Shown piece by piece: positions 19,708-28,890 of a DNA stretch of 64,000 nucleotides; position 1 is the stretch's first letter; the number at the start of each line of letters is the position of its first letter. The translations under genes and the position numbers were made by a program. Source of the DNA: Planctomycetota bacterium (lineage in GTDB: Bacteria > Planctomycetota > Planctomycetia > Planctomycetales > Planctomycetaceae); NCBI GenBank assembly GCA_014584345.1, contig JACTNB010000033.1, positions 124,001-188,000 of the forward strand, read 5' to 3'. The notes beneath the pieces were generated by a model, which saw only the letters and a list, made by a program, of their open reading frames with translations, ran no database searches and had not been told where the DNA came from.

Positions 19708-21666
19708 GTGTGCGGAATTGTAGGTGCGATCTCGCTGAACGGACCGCGTTGCTTTCCAGAAGAAACCCTGGAACGGATGCTCGACGCGATTTATCATCGC
19801 GGCCCGGATGATGGGCATTCCTTTTCCGAGCCCGGAATAGCATTCGGTGCCCGCCGGCTGGCGATTATCGACGTGGCCCATGGGAGGCAACCGATTTCCA
19901 ATGAAGACGGCCAGGTGGTGGTCGCGTTCAATGGGGAACTGTTTGACTATCCAGAACTTCGCCAGCAACTGATCGCCAAGGGGCATCAGTTAAAAACACA
20001 CTGCGATACCGAAGCCTGGGCCCATTTGTACGAAGATCAGGGCGAGGAGGTGTTCCTGCACGGTCGGGGACAGTTCGCGACCAGCATCTGGGATCGTCGC
20101 CAGCAGAAACTGTTGCTGGGACGAGACCGGGTCGGTATTTCTCCCTTGTATTACGCCACCATTGATGGCTGGCTGTTGTGGTCATCGGAAATACGCGGCT
20201 TGCTGGCATCGGGCATGCTCCCCATTGAACCGGACCGCAAGGGATTGGATTACTATTTCAATTTCTTTTGCCTGCCGACGGACCGAACCTGTTTTGCCGG
20301 TATCCAGATGCTGCCGCCGGGGCATCAATTGAGTGTCCAGGGGGGAGAGATCAAGCGGACCTGCTATTGGGATCTGGATTTTCCCGACGCGGGCCAGGAA
20401 CGGCGTTTTTCCAATCTGGTGGAGGCGGAACAGGAACTGGAGCAGCTGTTGCAGGAATCCGTGTCCCGCCGGTTGATCAGCGAAGTGCCCGTCTGCTGTT
20501 ATATCAGTGGTGGGCTGGACTCTACGACGCTGTTGGGACTAGTCTCCCGCGCCCGGGAACAACCGATTCAGAGTTTTTCGATTTCACTCGACGATTCCGG
20601 GCCCATCAATGAACGGGATCAGGCCATTGAATCGGCCCGCGTTCTGAATTGTCCCCTGGAGATTCTCAGCCTGAATTCCCGTCAGATTGCGGATGCTTTT
20701 CCCGAGCAGATTCTGGCAAGTGAAGGCCCGGTGTTCGATACATCGTCCGCCTGCCTGCTGCTGTTGGCAAAACGAGTACGGGAGATGGGCTACAAGGTGG
20801 CTCTGACGGGCGAAGGGGCCGACGAACTGCTGGCGGGATACGTCTGGTTTCGATACACCCACCGTTTTCAACTTCCCGGCCAACCGATTCAGCGTGCGTT
20901 GCGAAGTCTGGTTTCCCTGGCTGTGGGAAGAACCCGGCGTCATCAGCATCCGCTCAATGCATTTCATGGTTACCGCATTGCCCAGCAGAACTCGTATGAT
21001 CTGATTGGACAGGCTCGAGAAATTCTGTACTCCCCCCAGATGTGGCGCGACGTGGGAGATTACTCTCCCTATCAGGATGTTCCGGGGAAGTGTGAAGAGC
21101 GCATTGGCAAATGGGCCCCGTTGAATCGTTCGTTGTACGCGGGATTCAAAATCATGCTGCCCGGCTTGTTGCTGGCCGCCAAGAGTGACCGCATTACGAT
21201 GAACAGTTCCGTGGAGGGGCGTTACCCCTTTCTCGACGAACGCGTGGTCGATTTCTGCGCGTCGATCGATCCTGACTTGAAATTGCGTGGCAAGGAAAAT
21301 AAATGGCTGCTGCGGCAGGTGGCCGCCCGAACCTTGCCGCCCCAAATCGCCAACCGCCCCAAGACGATGTTTCGCGCGTATCTGACAGCGAATTTTCTCG
21401 GCGAAAATCGTCCCGCCTGGGTCGACCAACTGTTAAGCGACGAATCTCTACGGAAGAGTGGGTATTTTGATCCACGCGGCGTGCAACTTGCGCGTCGGAT
21501 TCAATTGAGCCGAAGTAAACGCTCGTTGCGAAAGTATATCCTGGATACAGGCTTGATGGGGGTAATCTCCACGCAATTGTGGCATCACCTGTATATCGAT
21601 CCCACGTTGGCAGACCTGCCCGACTGGCGCAGTTTGAAAACACGCCTTGTCTCCGCCACCGATTGA
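19708..21666 (+). CDS. asnB: Asparagine synthase (glutamine-hydrolysing)
   Basis: 652 residues. The GTG start makes Cys the second residue (MCGIVGAIS), the nucleophile of the class II glutaminase once the first Met is removed; RRLAIID, FNGELFDY and DTEAW complete that site. The ATP-pyrophosphatase domain has SGGLDSTTL near residue 268 and GEGADELLAGY near 368. It transfers glutamine-derived ammonia to aspartate. At 652 residues it is longer than E. coli AsnB (554) and close to the size of AsnB paralogues found in exopolysaccharide or natural-product loci, so amidation of another substrate is possible. It lies 107 bases after the KAS-like gene on the same strand. Confidence 0.93.
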   Translation: MCGIVGAISLNGPRCFPEETLERMLDAIYHRGPDDGHSFSEPGIAFGARRLAIIDVAHGRQPISNEDGQVVVAFNGELFDYPELRQQLIAKGHQLKTHCDTEAWAHLYEDQGEEVFLHGRGQFATSIWDRRQQKLLLGRDRVGISPLYYATIDGWLLWSSEIRGLLASGMLPIEPDRKGLDYYFNFFCLPTDRTCFAGIQMLPPGHQLSVQGGEIKRTCYWDLDFPDAGQERRFSNLVEAEQELEQLLQESVSRRLISEVPVCCYISGGLDSTTLLGLVSRAREQPIQSFSISLDDSGPINERDQAIESARVLNCPLEILSLNSRQIADAFPEQILASEGPVFDTSSACLLLLAKRVREMGYKVALTGEGADELLAGYVWFRYTHRFQLPGQPIQRALRSLVSLAVGRTRRHQHPLNAFHGYRIAQQNSYDLIGQAREILYSPQMWRDVGDYSPYQDVPGKCEERIGKWAPLNRSLYAGFKIMLPGLLLAAKSDRITMNSSVEGRYPFLDERVVDFCASIDPDLKLRGKENKWLLRQVAARTLPPQIANRPKTMFRAYLTANFLGENRPAWVDQLLSDESLRKSGYFDPRGVQLARRIQLSRSKRSLRKYILDTGLMGVISTQLWHHLYIDPTLADLPDWRSLKTRLVSATD

Positions 21667-21757
21667 CGGGCCGGAAGCATTTCGCGAGTTACTGCAATCA
21701 TTCGAATTTCAATCAAAAAAATTCAGGCGTGGCCTGATCAGAAGAACGGAAACGAAC

Positions 21758-22738
21758 ATGCTGCGAACCATTCCGCTTTCGAACGGTCATCAGATGCCCA
21801 GTGTCGGTCTGGGGATGTGGAAAGTCGATCCAGCAGACGTTCCGGAACTGATTGAACATGCCGTGGAGCGGGGGTATCGCCACTTCGATAACGCCTGCGA
21901 TTACGGTAACGAAGCCCAGGTAGGGGAGGGACTGCGGCGCGTGCTCGGTTCCGGTCGGTGTCGACGCGAGGATCTGTGGATCACCTCGAAGTTGTGGAAC
22001 ACGTATCACGCTCCCGAGCACGTGCGGCCCGCGGTGGAAAAAAGCCTGCGGGATTTGCAGCTTGGGTATCTGGATCTGTATCTGATCCACTTTCCCATAT
22101 CCCAGAAATACGTACCGATCGACCATCGCTATCCGCCGGGCTGGTTATACGATCCCGCGGCCGCAACTCCTCGGATGGAATTTTCGCCAGTACCGATCGT
22201 GGAAACCTGGCGGGCGATGGAAGAACTAGTGGACCAGGGGTTGGTGCGGCAGATAGGCATATCGAATTTTGGGACATCGCTGATTCGCGATCTGCTGGCA
22301 TCGGCACGGATTCGACCCGCTGTGTTGCAGGTCGAGATGCATCCCTATCTCACACAGGAAAAACTGCTGCGATACTGCAAGCAGGAAGAGATTGCCGTCA
22401 CCGCGTTTTCTCCCTTGGGCGCAATGTCCTATTTTTCCCTGGGGATGGCGCAAACCTCGGAATCGGTTCTGGATCAATCGGTTGTGCGCGCGGCGGCCTT
22501 TCATCATGGGAAGACACCGGCACAAATCGTGCTGCGCTGGGGGTTGCAACGGGGAACCGCGATCATCCCGAAGACAAGTCAACCCCAGCGCCTCACGGAG
22601 AACCTGGAGCTGTTCGATTTCGCCCTGTCCGAGGAGGAAATGCAGGGCATATCGGCCCTCAATCAGAATCGGCGATTCAACGACCCGGGAGATTTCTGCG
22701 AAGGGGCGTTCAACACGTTTTGCCCCATCTATGAATAA
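21758..22738 (+). CDS. Aldo/keto reductase
   Basis: 326 residues from ATG at 21758, chosen because family members begin just before a strand such as IPLSNGHQMPSVGLGMW. The catalytic tetrad is complete: Asp44, Tyr49, Lys78 and His111 (FDNACDYGNE, ITSKLW, LIHFPI). The NADPH site is seen in IIPKTSQPQRLTENL near residues 269-283. It is a cytoplasmic (beta/alpha)8 reductase for aldehydes, ketones or sugars; the substrate cannot be told from sequence. It follows asnB by 91 bases. Confidence 0.92.
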   Translation: MLRTIPLSNGHQMPSVGLGMWKVDPADVPELIEHAVERGYRHFDNACDYGNEAQVGEGLRRVLGSGRCRREDLWITSKLWNTYHAPEHVRPAVEKSLRDLQLGYLDLYLIHFPISQKYVPIDHRYPPGWLYDPAAATPRMEFSPVPIVETWRAMEELVDQGLVRQIGISNFGTSLIRDLLASARIRPAVLQVEMHPYLTQEKLLRYCKQEEIAVTAFSPLGAMSYFSLGMAQTSESVLDQSVVRAAAFHHGKTPAQIVLRWGLQRGTAIIPKTSQPQRLTENLELFDFALSEEEMQGISALNQNRRFNDPGDFCEGAFNTFCPIYE

Positions 22739-22875
22739 ATCGCGCGGTTCCGCCCCGAGAACAATCACCGCGTCTGGAGCAGGAGTTTGATCAGCAATCC
22801 GGTCGAATCGGGCAATCGCGGAATGTGGGGGAGGCGAGGGGCAGACTTCACATCCGCCTTGCCTGGAGAGTGGCC

Positions 22876-23394
22876 ATGAAGACGATTTTTCTGATGCGGC
22901 ATGCGAAATCGAGTTGGGATGATCCCACACTGACGGATCACGACCGACCGCTCAATAAACGTGGCTTGCGGGACCTTCCCGTAATGGCAAGCTGGTTGGC
23001 GCGGCAGTCTAGCCGTCCCGATTGGTGCCTCAGTTCCACTGCCTTGCGGGCGGAGGCCACCGCTCGAGCAATCTGCCAGGAAAAGGGGCTGCGAATTCCT
23101 TGTGAGCAAACCACGCGACTCTATCACGCGAGCCCCGAGGAAATTGTGGGCGTTCTCCGGGAACTGCCCGAAGAAATCGCAGCGCCCCTGATTGTTTCGC
23201 ACAATCCGGGGCTGGAAGAACTGGTGGCCCTCTGGTCGGGGCGTCCACGCCCTGTTCCCACAGCGGCTATAATCGAGTTTCAATTTCCAGAACTCGCAAC
23301 CTGGCCCAAACTTACCTTGAGCCAGCACCCCCGGGAACTGGTCTTTGTATCTCCGAAACATCTACCGCACTCGCCGAACAAGCATCGCCCGTAA
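22876..23394 (+). CDS. sixA: Phosphohistidine phosphatase SixA-like
   Basis: 172 residues from ATG at 22876, with GGAG 10 bases upstream. It is a short histidine-phosphatase protein: the catalytic RHG-like motif is RHAKSSWDD with His9, and SHNPGLEELV carries the second histidine near residue 109. Members of the SixA family dephosphorylate phosphohistidine in phosphotransfer proteins; some act on other phosphomonoesters. The neighbours give no specific hint. Confidence 0.88.
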   Translation: MKTIFLMRHAKSSWDDPTLTDHDRPLNKRGLRDLPVMASWLARQSSRPDWCLSSTALRAEATARAICQEKGLRIPCEQTTRLYHASPEEIVGVLRELPEEIAAPLIVSHNPGLEELVALWSGRPRPVPTAAIIEFQFPELATWPKLTLSQHPRELVFVSPKHLPHSPNKHRP

Positions 23395-23400
23395 GGGGAT

Positions 23401-23616
23401 GTCTTTCCACTTCAGTGGACTTCATTATGTGCCACTGGCCGGCTTGTCCATCACCGCGAGGGGGAGTGGGCCCCGAACCAGCACATCGCGGGCGGGGGAT
23501 GTCAATCCCCTGTCAGTTTCTACCGCATGGCGACTCGGCCATCAACATCCCCGATTCAGCCGCGACTGTCAGGGGACTAATGTTCCCCGCTCACCCGCAT
23601 TCGGCGCGAGAGCAAG
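23401..23616 (+). repeat. Dispersed degenerate repeat, copy B
   Basis: This copy resembles 3758-3964 at both ends: TTTCCACTTCAGTGGACTT, then CTGGCCGGCTTGTCC, and CATTCGGCGCGAGAGCA at the end. The interior contains small inverted repeats of its own (GGGGATGTcaATCCCC near 23496, and CCCCTGTCAG facing CTGTCAGGGG). It fills the gap between sixA and the end of hemD. No transposase or flanking target duplication is visible. Confidence 0.6.
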
Positions 23617-23662
23617 CCATCCATTTTAACATGACCCCCAAAGCCCCAGGCACGACGACGCA

Positions 23663-24478
23663 TTAGTTTGCCTGTTGGCGGGTGCGTAACTCCAGGGATT
23701 CGCGTACCAAATGCGCCATTTTGGGGTGGGACGGTTCCATTGCGGGAGTGAATCCCAGTTCTCGAAGGCGATCACTGCAGGTGGGACCGATCGAGGCAAT
23801 CATGGTTTTCTCCAGGGTCTGCCTGAAAGGTTCCAACAGATTGATTTGCTCGGCTGCAGCGAGCACGTTATCCACCTGATTGGCACTGGTAAACAGCATC
23901 AAGTCAAACGGGTGAGCAACGGATTCCCGGATGGCGGCATGCAAGGGGCCGACATCCTCCGGGAAATCCCAGCGATAGACGGGGACGGGGTAGACGCGGG
24001 CTCCACGGGATTCGAGTGCCTGGTAGAATTCCAGGCTCGGCTTACCATATTCCTGGACGGCCACATCCTGTCCCGCAAGGGAAATTTCGCTCGCATCGAT
24101 CAACGAGACCAATTCCTTCCAGGTATTCGGCTCGGGCGCCCGGTAATCGATATGAATTCCATGTTCCTTCAGTATGGGAACAGGCTTGGGACCGCGGATG
24201 ATGATGGTGCGGAGATTCAACTCGGCGGCAGCGGGTTCCCATAGTTCCAAGGCTTTGATGGCCGCGAATAAAGTCGCGGCGCCGATCCCCGTCATGAAGA
24301 TCACGATCGGAATTTCACCGCGGACAAGCCGCCCGGCAAACTCTCCCGCGATCTGGTTCTCGGTTAGTGGAATTTCCCTCATCGAAGGGGCAACCGTGGC
24401 AACACCGCCGAATTTGGTGATCAGGCTCACCATTTCCTGACAGCGACGGCTCTCGAAACTGCATACTCGAATGGACAT
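23663..24478 (-). CDS. hemD: Uroporphyrinogen-III synthase
   Basis: 271 residues of a HemD-type two-domain alpha/beta protein. Visible family features are the N-terminal FESRRCQEMVSLITKFGG, VIFMTGIGAATLFAAI near residue 60, PVPVYRWDFP near 163, FTSANQVDNVLAAA near 195 and the closing IASIGPTCSDRLRELGF near 228. The enzyme closes hydroxymethylbilane to uroporphyrinogen III for heme and corrinoids. No other heme gene is in the window. It has no fused methyltransferase or transcription-factor domain. Confidence 0.87.
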   Translation of the reverse strand: MSIRVCSFESRRCQEMVSLITKFGGVATVAPSMREIPLTENQIAGEFAGRLVRGEIPIVIFMTGIGAATLFAAIKALELWEPAAAELNLRTIIIRGPKPVPILKEHGIHIDYRAPEPNTWKELVSLIDASEISLAGQDVAVQEYGKPSLEFYQALESRGARVYPVPVYRWDFPEDVGPLHAAIRESVAHPFDLMLFTSANQVDNVLAAAEQINLLEPFRQTLEKTMIASIGPTCSDRLRELGFTPAMEPSHPKMAHLVRESLELRTRQQAN

Positions 24479-24609
24479 ATTAAAACTCTGCCGAGGAATC
24501 CTTGTCCAGAATGTATCCGTAGTTTAGAGAAACCGGCGGAGAATTGCAGCAGTCCGGAGTTCCTGGCATGGAACTACCCGCGGAGAGGGGGTTAGAAAAC
24601 GATGAAAAA

Positions 24610-24680
24610 AATGGTCGAAGGTATGGGCGCTCGCCCGGGTTAACCCTACACAGGTCAACCCGGCCATACCTCCGACCAAT
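24610..24680. promoter_or_regulatory. Long imperfect stem-loop between hemD and the GH38-like gene
   Basis: The outer arms at 24610-24626 and 24664-24680 pair over 15 of 17 positions. After an 8-base bulge on the left (GCGCTCGC), an inner stem pairs CCGGGTTAACC (24635-24645) with GGTCAACCCGG (24653-24663) with one mismatch around a 7-base loop. About 25 base pairs form in all. It sits in the 640-base divergent gap (24479-25118), which otherwise shows nothing I can name. Confidence 0.6.
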
Positions 24681-25118
24681 TCGCAGCAGACCATCAGCTG
24701 ATTTCGGCTTTACACCGAGGCGGGTCTGGTTTTAGGGAGTCGTGTACGGGAAAGAACCCCGCGCTTCCTACCATTGCAAAGCATGTGCCGAACTTTCGGC
24801 GTGCCGGTCAGTGCTGCCGCATCCCTTTACATTCCTATGTGTTGCGAAGAAAATAAGGCACACATGGACAGGTTACGTGGGTTTCCAAGGGTGTTTGCCA
24901 CCACACACATCTGCCTATGATTTGGGCAACTTCCGAAAGCGAGCCGATCGGGGTGCGATCGGGTGAGTCATCCTGGCTTGTTTTCGTGTGGGAGTGGAAA
25001 ATTGTGGAGAATTATGGATCCGGCTGATGGACCGGTTGCAAACGTCCTCGGGGATCAGTATTCCTGAACGGACCGCGAATCAAACCCCATTTCTCAGTGA
25101 CTACGGATTGCCAGACGC

Positions 25119-28037
25119 ATGCCTCATTCCAATATCCTGCTTCCATCGTGGCATCTGGAAGATGTTTCTCGCGACTTGAACGAGAAGGACGCCGCAGCGG
25201 TATTGAATGGGTACGGACTGGTGTTGCATCCCTGGGTTCTGGCTGCCTGTCATGCTGTGCCGCGCTGGACGGCTGCCCCCTCTCCCGGCGAAATCGAACG
25301 CGACCGCATTTTGATATTGCCAGATCCTAGCCGCGCCAAATTACCCGCCGGGTGGTTGGCTCAAGCGGAAGAGCAGGGGGTGATCGTGTTGCAGGCGACC
25401 GCGGATCGCGCGGAGACCTTGCAAAAGCTGCACGCCAACCCACGGTTGCGGGAGTTGCTGGGACAGCAACCGGGAACTCACACGGAGGATCTTGCGCTGT
25501 TGCTCGAAACTCCTCCCTGTGAAGAGGAAACATTCATGGCCCTGGGGACGGTTTATCTCCTGACGCTGCTGCTGTCCCAGGCGATGTACCATTACGACAA
25601 CATCGATGAAACGCGTTTTACGGACTTTCTGCTGGAGGCGGCGCGAGCCTCCCTGCGACAGGATCGGGACCGGGTAAACGAGATGTTACGGCTGACCTGC
25701 GAACAGTTGCTCGAGAGCCGCGAAAAGTTTTATCCCGTGGATGCGCATCTCATCGATATGTGCCTGTTGTCAGAAGGGACCACAACGCAGGAAATCCCCC
25801 TGCTGGTCGAGAGCGACCACGTCGTCAACGTGTTTTGCACGGGGGAATTCCTGGAGAATCTGTCGGCGTCGCAACCGGAAATCCTGGCCGGTTTGCGAAC
25901 GGCGTTCGAGCAGGAAACGCTGAGTCTGCTGGGTAGTGAATGGGGCGATGCAGCAACTCCACTGCTGCCCATTCAGACGGCGCGCTGGCAATTGCGGGAA
26001 GGGATGGCCTCGTATGCCCGGCATCTTGGCGTAACCCCCGCGGTCTGGATGCGGATGCGTTTCGGTCTGAGCACTCAACTGCCCTTGCTGCTGCATAAGT
26101 TTGGTCTGTCGGGGGCCTATCATCTGGTGCTGGATGATGGCGTGTATCCCGATGAAGAACAAAGCCATTTTTGCTGGGAAGGGCGGAGTGGTGTAGTGAT
26201 TCAGGCCATTTCTCGAATCCCGTTATCGATCGAGAACGCAACCAGCCTGCTCCGCATTCCGGAGCGCATGGCCGAGGCGATGAATCACGATCATCTTGCC
26301 TGCGTGGTACTGGCCCGCTGGCCGAAACTGCGAAATCCCTGGTTTCAGGATGTGGTACGGATTCAGAAAATCGTGCCCGTGCTGGGACGATTCAGCCGTC
26401 TCGACCACTTCCTGAAGGAAACAGAAGATTCGGGCCAGCACACCAATCACGAGCAAAGACAATACCTTTCGCCGTATCTGGACCAGTTGACGGGACGCAA
26501 GCAACCGGACGCCATTTCGCGATTTGTCCGTTATTGGGAAGTGCAACAGCGCGAGGAAACACTTTCATGGCTGCGGACAACCACCCAATTGCTGGGAGGC
26601 AAGATTGACGGTGGCTCGAATCTCCCGGACGACTTGCCACGCCTCAGCGATACGCTGCCGGAAGAAGGCTTGCGGGAACTCGGCCAGGCCGTGGAGCAAC
26701 AGTTGGAACTTGCAAGCCGTAATTTTGCGGAAATAGTTTCGCGCGGGGGAGCCGAAAAGGGGGGATACCTGATCCTGAATCCCTTATCTCACGCCCGGCT
26801 GGCGGTGATCGAATTTTCTCACCGGGAAGTCCAGGGTAAAAAGCTGATGCCGCGCCCCTGCGAAGCGGTGAAGCATTTGCAATTGAATTCCGAGAGTTCA
26901 CTGGCCGTGGTGGAGTTGCCCGCGTGCGGATTTGTTGCCCTGGAGCAGATGCCCGTCGAGCAATATCGGGCAGCACGCATCAAGGCGCCGATGGCGGGGG
27001 AATGGTTTCTCCAGAACGAGTTTTTTCACGTTCAGATCGATCCCGAATCGGGAGGAATTCAACGTCTTCGGGTGCATGGCTCGACGGAAAACCTGTTGAG
27101 TCAGCGACTCGTGTTCCGGCTGGATGGATCGGGAGGAACGGTTCCGCGAAACGCGCCGACCTGGGGACAGGGAACAGCCGAGCCGAGTTACACCAAAATG
27201 GTGGCGGATACCATTCAACTGACCAGAGCCGGTTCGGCGCAGGGGCGGATTCAAGTTCATGGGCGTCTGCTTTCGCCCGATCAACAGCGCACGGTAGCGA
27301 AGTTCAAGCAAACCTTCACGGCGACGCGAGGCGTACGGACCTTGGGAGTCGAAGTGGAAATCAGTCCCCAAACACTTCCCACGCATCTGGCTGATCGCTC
27401 GTATTATGCCATGCGATTTGCCTGGGCGGCCTCCGCTGCGAAAGTGCGTGGGACATTGCAGCAAAGTCAATTCATGGCTGGGGAACGAAGAATCGAGAGT
27501 ACGGGCCCCATCGAAATTGATGATGGGGACCATCGAGTCACTCTGGTGCCTCATTTCCTGCCGTTTCATCAACGGACAGCGCATCGGATGCTGGACAGCC
27601 TGTTGATTGTTCAGGGAGAATCGTCGCGCCGATTCCGGTATGAGATCGCCGTCGATTCCCCACACTCCTGCCTGACGGCGGCGAACAACAGTGTACCCCC
27701 GCTGGTGGTGCCGATGGCCGTGCTGCCCCGGAAACAGTCCGGCTGGTTTTTCCATCTCTCCGCTCCGAATGTGCAATTGCTGCATGTGGAATTCGAACGG
27801 TCAGTGCCCGAGGACACGCCCAGCGGATCGGAGCCTCCCGGAGAGTCCTGCCGATTCGATTTTATAGAAACCGAAGGGAAGCATGCGGTCGTCAAGTTTG
27901 CCACGTTTCGCACGCCCCGGCGGGCTTGGGAAGTCGATTTTCAAGGGAAAGTTTTGGCGGATCTCTCGATTGTGGGGGATCAGATCCAGTTCGAATCACT
28001 CCCTTGTGATTACATGAGCATTCGAGTTCAGTTTTGA
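25119..28037 (+). CDS. GH38-like protein with a degenerate catalytic site
   Basis: 972 residues, cytoplasmic by sequence. The C-terminal half has the beta-sandwich signatures of GH38 alpha-mannosidases: ILNPLSHARLAVIEF near 550 and LQNEFFHVQIDPESGGIQRL near 629-648. In the N-terminal half the GH38-like stretch FGLSTQLPLLLHKFG (315-329) is recognisable, as is FCWEGRSG near 350. In active enzymes this stretch is preceded by the nucleophile (WxxDxFG); here it reads WMRMRFG, with Met313 at the Asp position, and no HxHxDxGW metal motif occurs near the N-terminus. Its stop overlaps the ATG at 28037 of the cmk reading frame (TGATG). A catalytically dead or rewired carbohydrate-binding protein is likely. 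Confidence 0.65.
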   Translation: MPHSNILLPSWHLEDVSRDLNEKDAAAVLNGYGLVLHPWVLAACHAVPRWTAAPSPGEIERDRILILPDPSRAKLPAGWLAQAEEQGVIVLQATADRAETLQKLHANPRLRELLGQQPGTHTEDLALLLETPPCEEETFMALGTVYLLTLLLSQAMYHYDNIDETRFTDFLLEAARASLRQDRDRVNEMLRLTCEQLLESREKFYPVDAHLIDMCLLSEGTTTQEIPLLVESDHVVNVFCTGEFLENLSASQPEILAGLRTAFEQETLSLLGSEWGDAATPLLPIQTARWQLREGMASYARHLGVTPAVWMRMRFGLSTQLPLLLHKFGLSGAYHLVLDDGVYPDEEQSHFCWEGRSGVVIQAISRIPLSIENATSLLRIPERMAEAMNHDHLACVVLARWPKLRNPWFQDVVRIQKIVPVLGRFSRLDHFLKETEDSGQHTNHEQRQYLSPYLDQLTGRKQPDAISRFVRYWEVQQREETLSWLRTTTQLLGGKIDGGSNLPDDLPRLSDTLPEEGLRELGQAVEQQLELASRNFAEIVSRGGAEKGGYLILNPLSHARLAVIEFSHREVQGKKLMPRPCEAVKHLQLNSESSLAVVELPACGFVALEQMPVEQYRAARIKAPMAGEWFLQNEFFHVQIDPESGGIQRLRVHGSTENLLSQRLVFRLDGSGGTVPRNAPTWGQGTAEPSYTKMVADTIQLTRAGSAQGRIQVHGRLLSPDQQRTVAKFKQTFTATRGVRTLGVEVEISPQTLPTHLADRSYYAMRFAWAASAAKVRGTLQQSQFMAGERRIESTGPIEIDDGDHRVTLVPHFLPFHQRTAHRMLDSLLIVQGESSRRFRYEIAVDSPHSCLTAANNSVPPLVVPMAVLPRKQSGWFFHLSAPNVQLLHVEFERSVPEDTPSGSEPPGESCRFDFIETEGKHAVVKFATFRTPRRAWEVDFQGKVLADLSIVGDQIQFESLPCDYMSIRVQF

Positions 28038-28087
28038 TGGAATCATCTCCCTTGCCACCCGCGTGCAGGGAACGGGAGGAAGCGTAC

Positions 28088-28780
28088 GTGCCGAATTGCT
28101 CCGAGGATTCACTTTCCAAGCCGCTGATCATTACCATCGATGGCCCCGCAGGAACCGGAAAGTCGACGGTCGCGCGGCAGTTGGCGGAACGCCTGGGCAT
28201 TGGATTTCTCGATACGGGAGCCATGTACCGAGCCGTTGCCTGGCAGGCCGAAAAAGGGGGAGGAGAAATCGAAGAGTCTCCCCGACTGGTGGAAATCGCG
28301 CGTAGCCTGGAATTTCACCTGCAGGGCCAGTTGCTGCTGGTCAATGGGGTGGAGCCTGGCTTGCAGTTGCGGACACCTGCCGTGACCCGCTTATCCTCGC
28401 GCGTGGCAGCCTTGCCCGAAGTCCGAGAAGTCCTGGTGGAACAGCAACGCAGGATCGCGTCGCGACAATCCCTGGTCACCGAGGGGCGCGATCAAGGGAC
28501 GATCGTCTTTCCCCAGGCAACCTGCAAATTCTACTTGACAGCCGCGCCGGAAATTCGGGCGATGCGCCGCTATCGCGATTTTTCCAACAAGCCCGGCGCC
28601 CCCACATTCGAGCAGATATTGCACGAGCAGCAAGAGCGCGACGAACGGGACCGAACGCGCGCCGCGGCCCCCTTACGAGCAGCCGACGACGCCATTTGCG
28701 TTGACACTTCCTCCTACTCGCGGGAGCAGGTAGTCGACCTGTTGCATCAACACGTAGCGAAAATCCTGAAGTCCCGCTAA
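28088..28780 (+). CDS. cmk: Cytidylate kinase
   Basis: 230 residues from GTG at 28088, favoured because GGGAGGA lies seven bases upstream; an in-frame ATG at 28037 overlapping the previous stop would add 17 unconserved residues. The P-loop is GPAGTGKS (19-26). LGIGFLDTGAMYRAVAW, TEGRDQGTIVFP and the lid-region arginines in RAMRRYRDF fit Cmk; RDxGTVV is conserved as RDQGTIV. It phosphorylates CMP and dCMP. Cotranscription with the GH38-like gene is probable given the spacing. Standard-size single-domain enzyme, not fused to PanC or RpsA. Confidence 0.93.
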   Translation: MPNCSEDSLSKPLIITIDGPAGTGKSTVARQLAERLGIGFLDTGAMYRAVAWQAEKGGGEIEESPRLVEIARSLEFHLQGQLLLVNGVEPGLQLRTPAVTRLSSRVAALPEVREVLVEQQRRIASRQSLVTEGRDQGTIVFPQATCKFYLTAAPEIRAMRRYRDFSNKPGAPTFEQILHEQQERDERDRTRAAAPLRAADDAICVDTSSYSREQVVDLLHQHVAKILKSR

Positions 28781-28791
28781 TCCACGGTTCT

Positions 28792-28809
28792 CGCACGGTT
28801 GACCGTGCG
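28792..28809 (+). terminator. Hairpin terminator-like element after cmk
   Basis: CGCACGG (28792-28798) pairs perfectly with CCGTGCG (28803-28809) around a TTGA loop, 12 bases after the cmk stop. It is followed by GATTTATT, a weak T-rich tail. It faces the convergent BASS transporter gene, which ends at 28891. Confidence 0.55.
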
Positions 28810-28890
28810 GATTTATTGCCTCGAAAATGTCCCGGATTCTCGCTGGCGTTTTTGTCGCAAATTCCGGAACAACTACCTGGAAAGCCTGGT

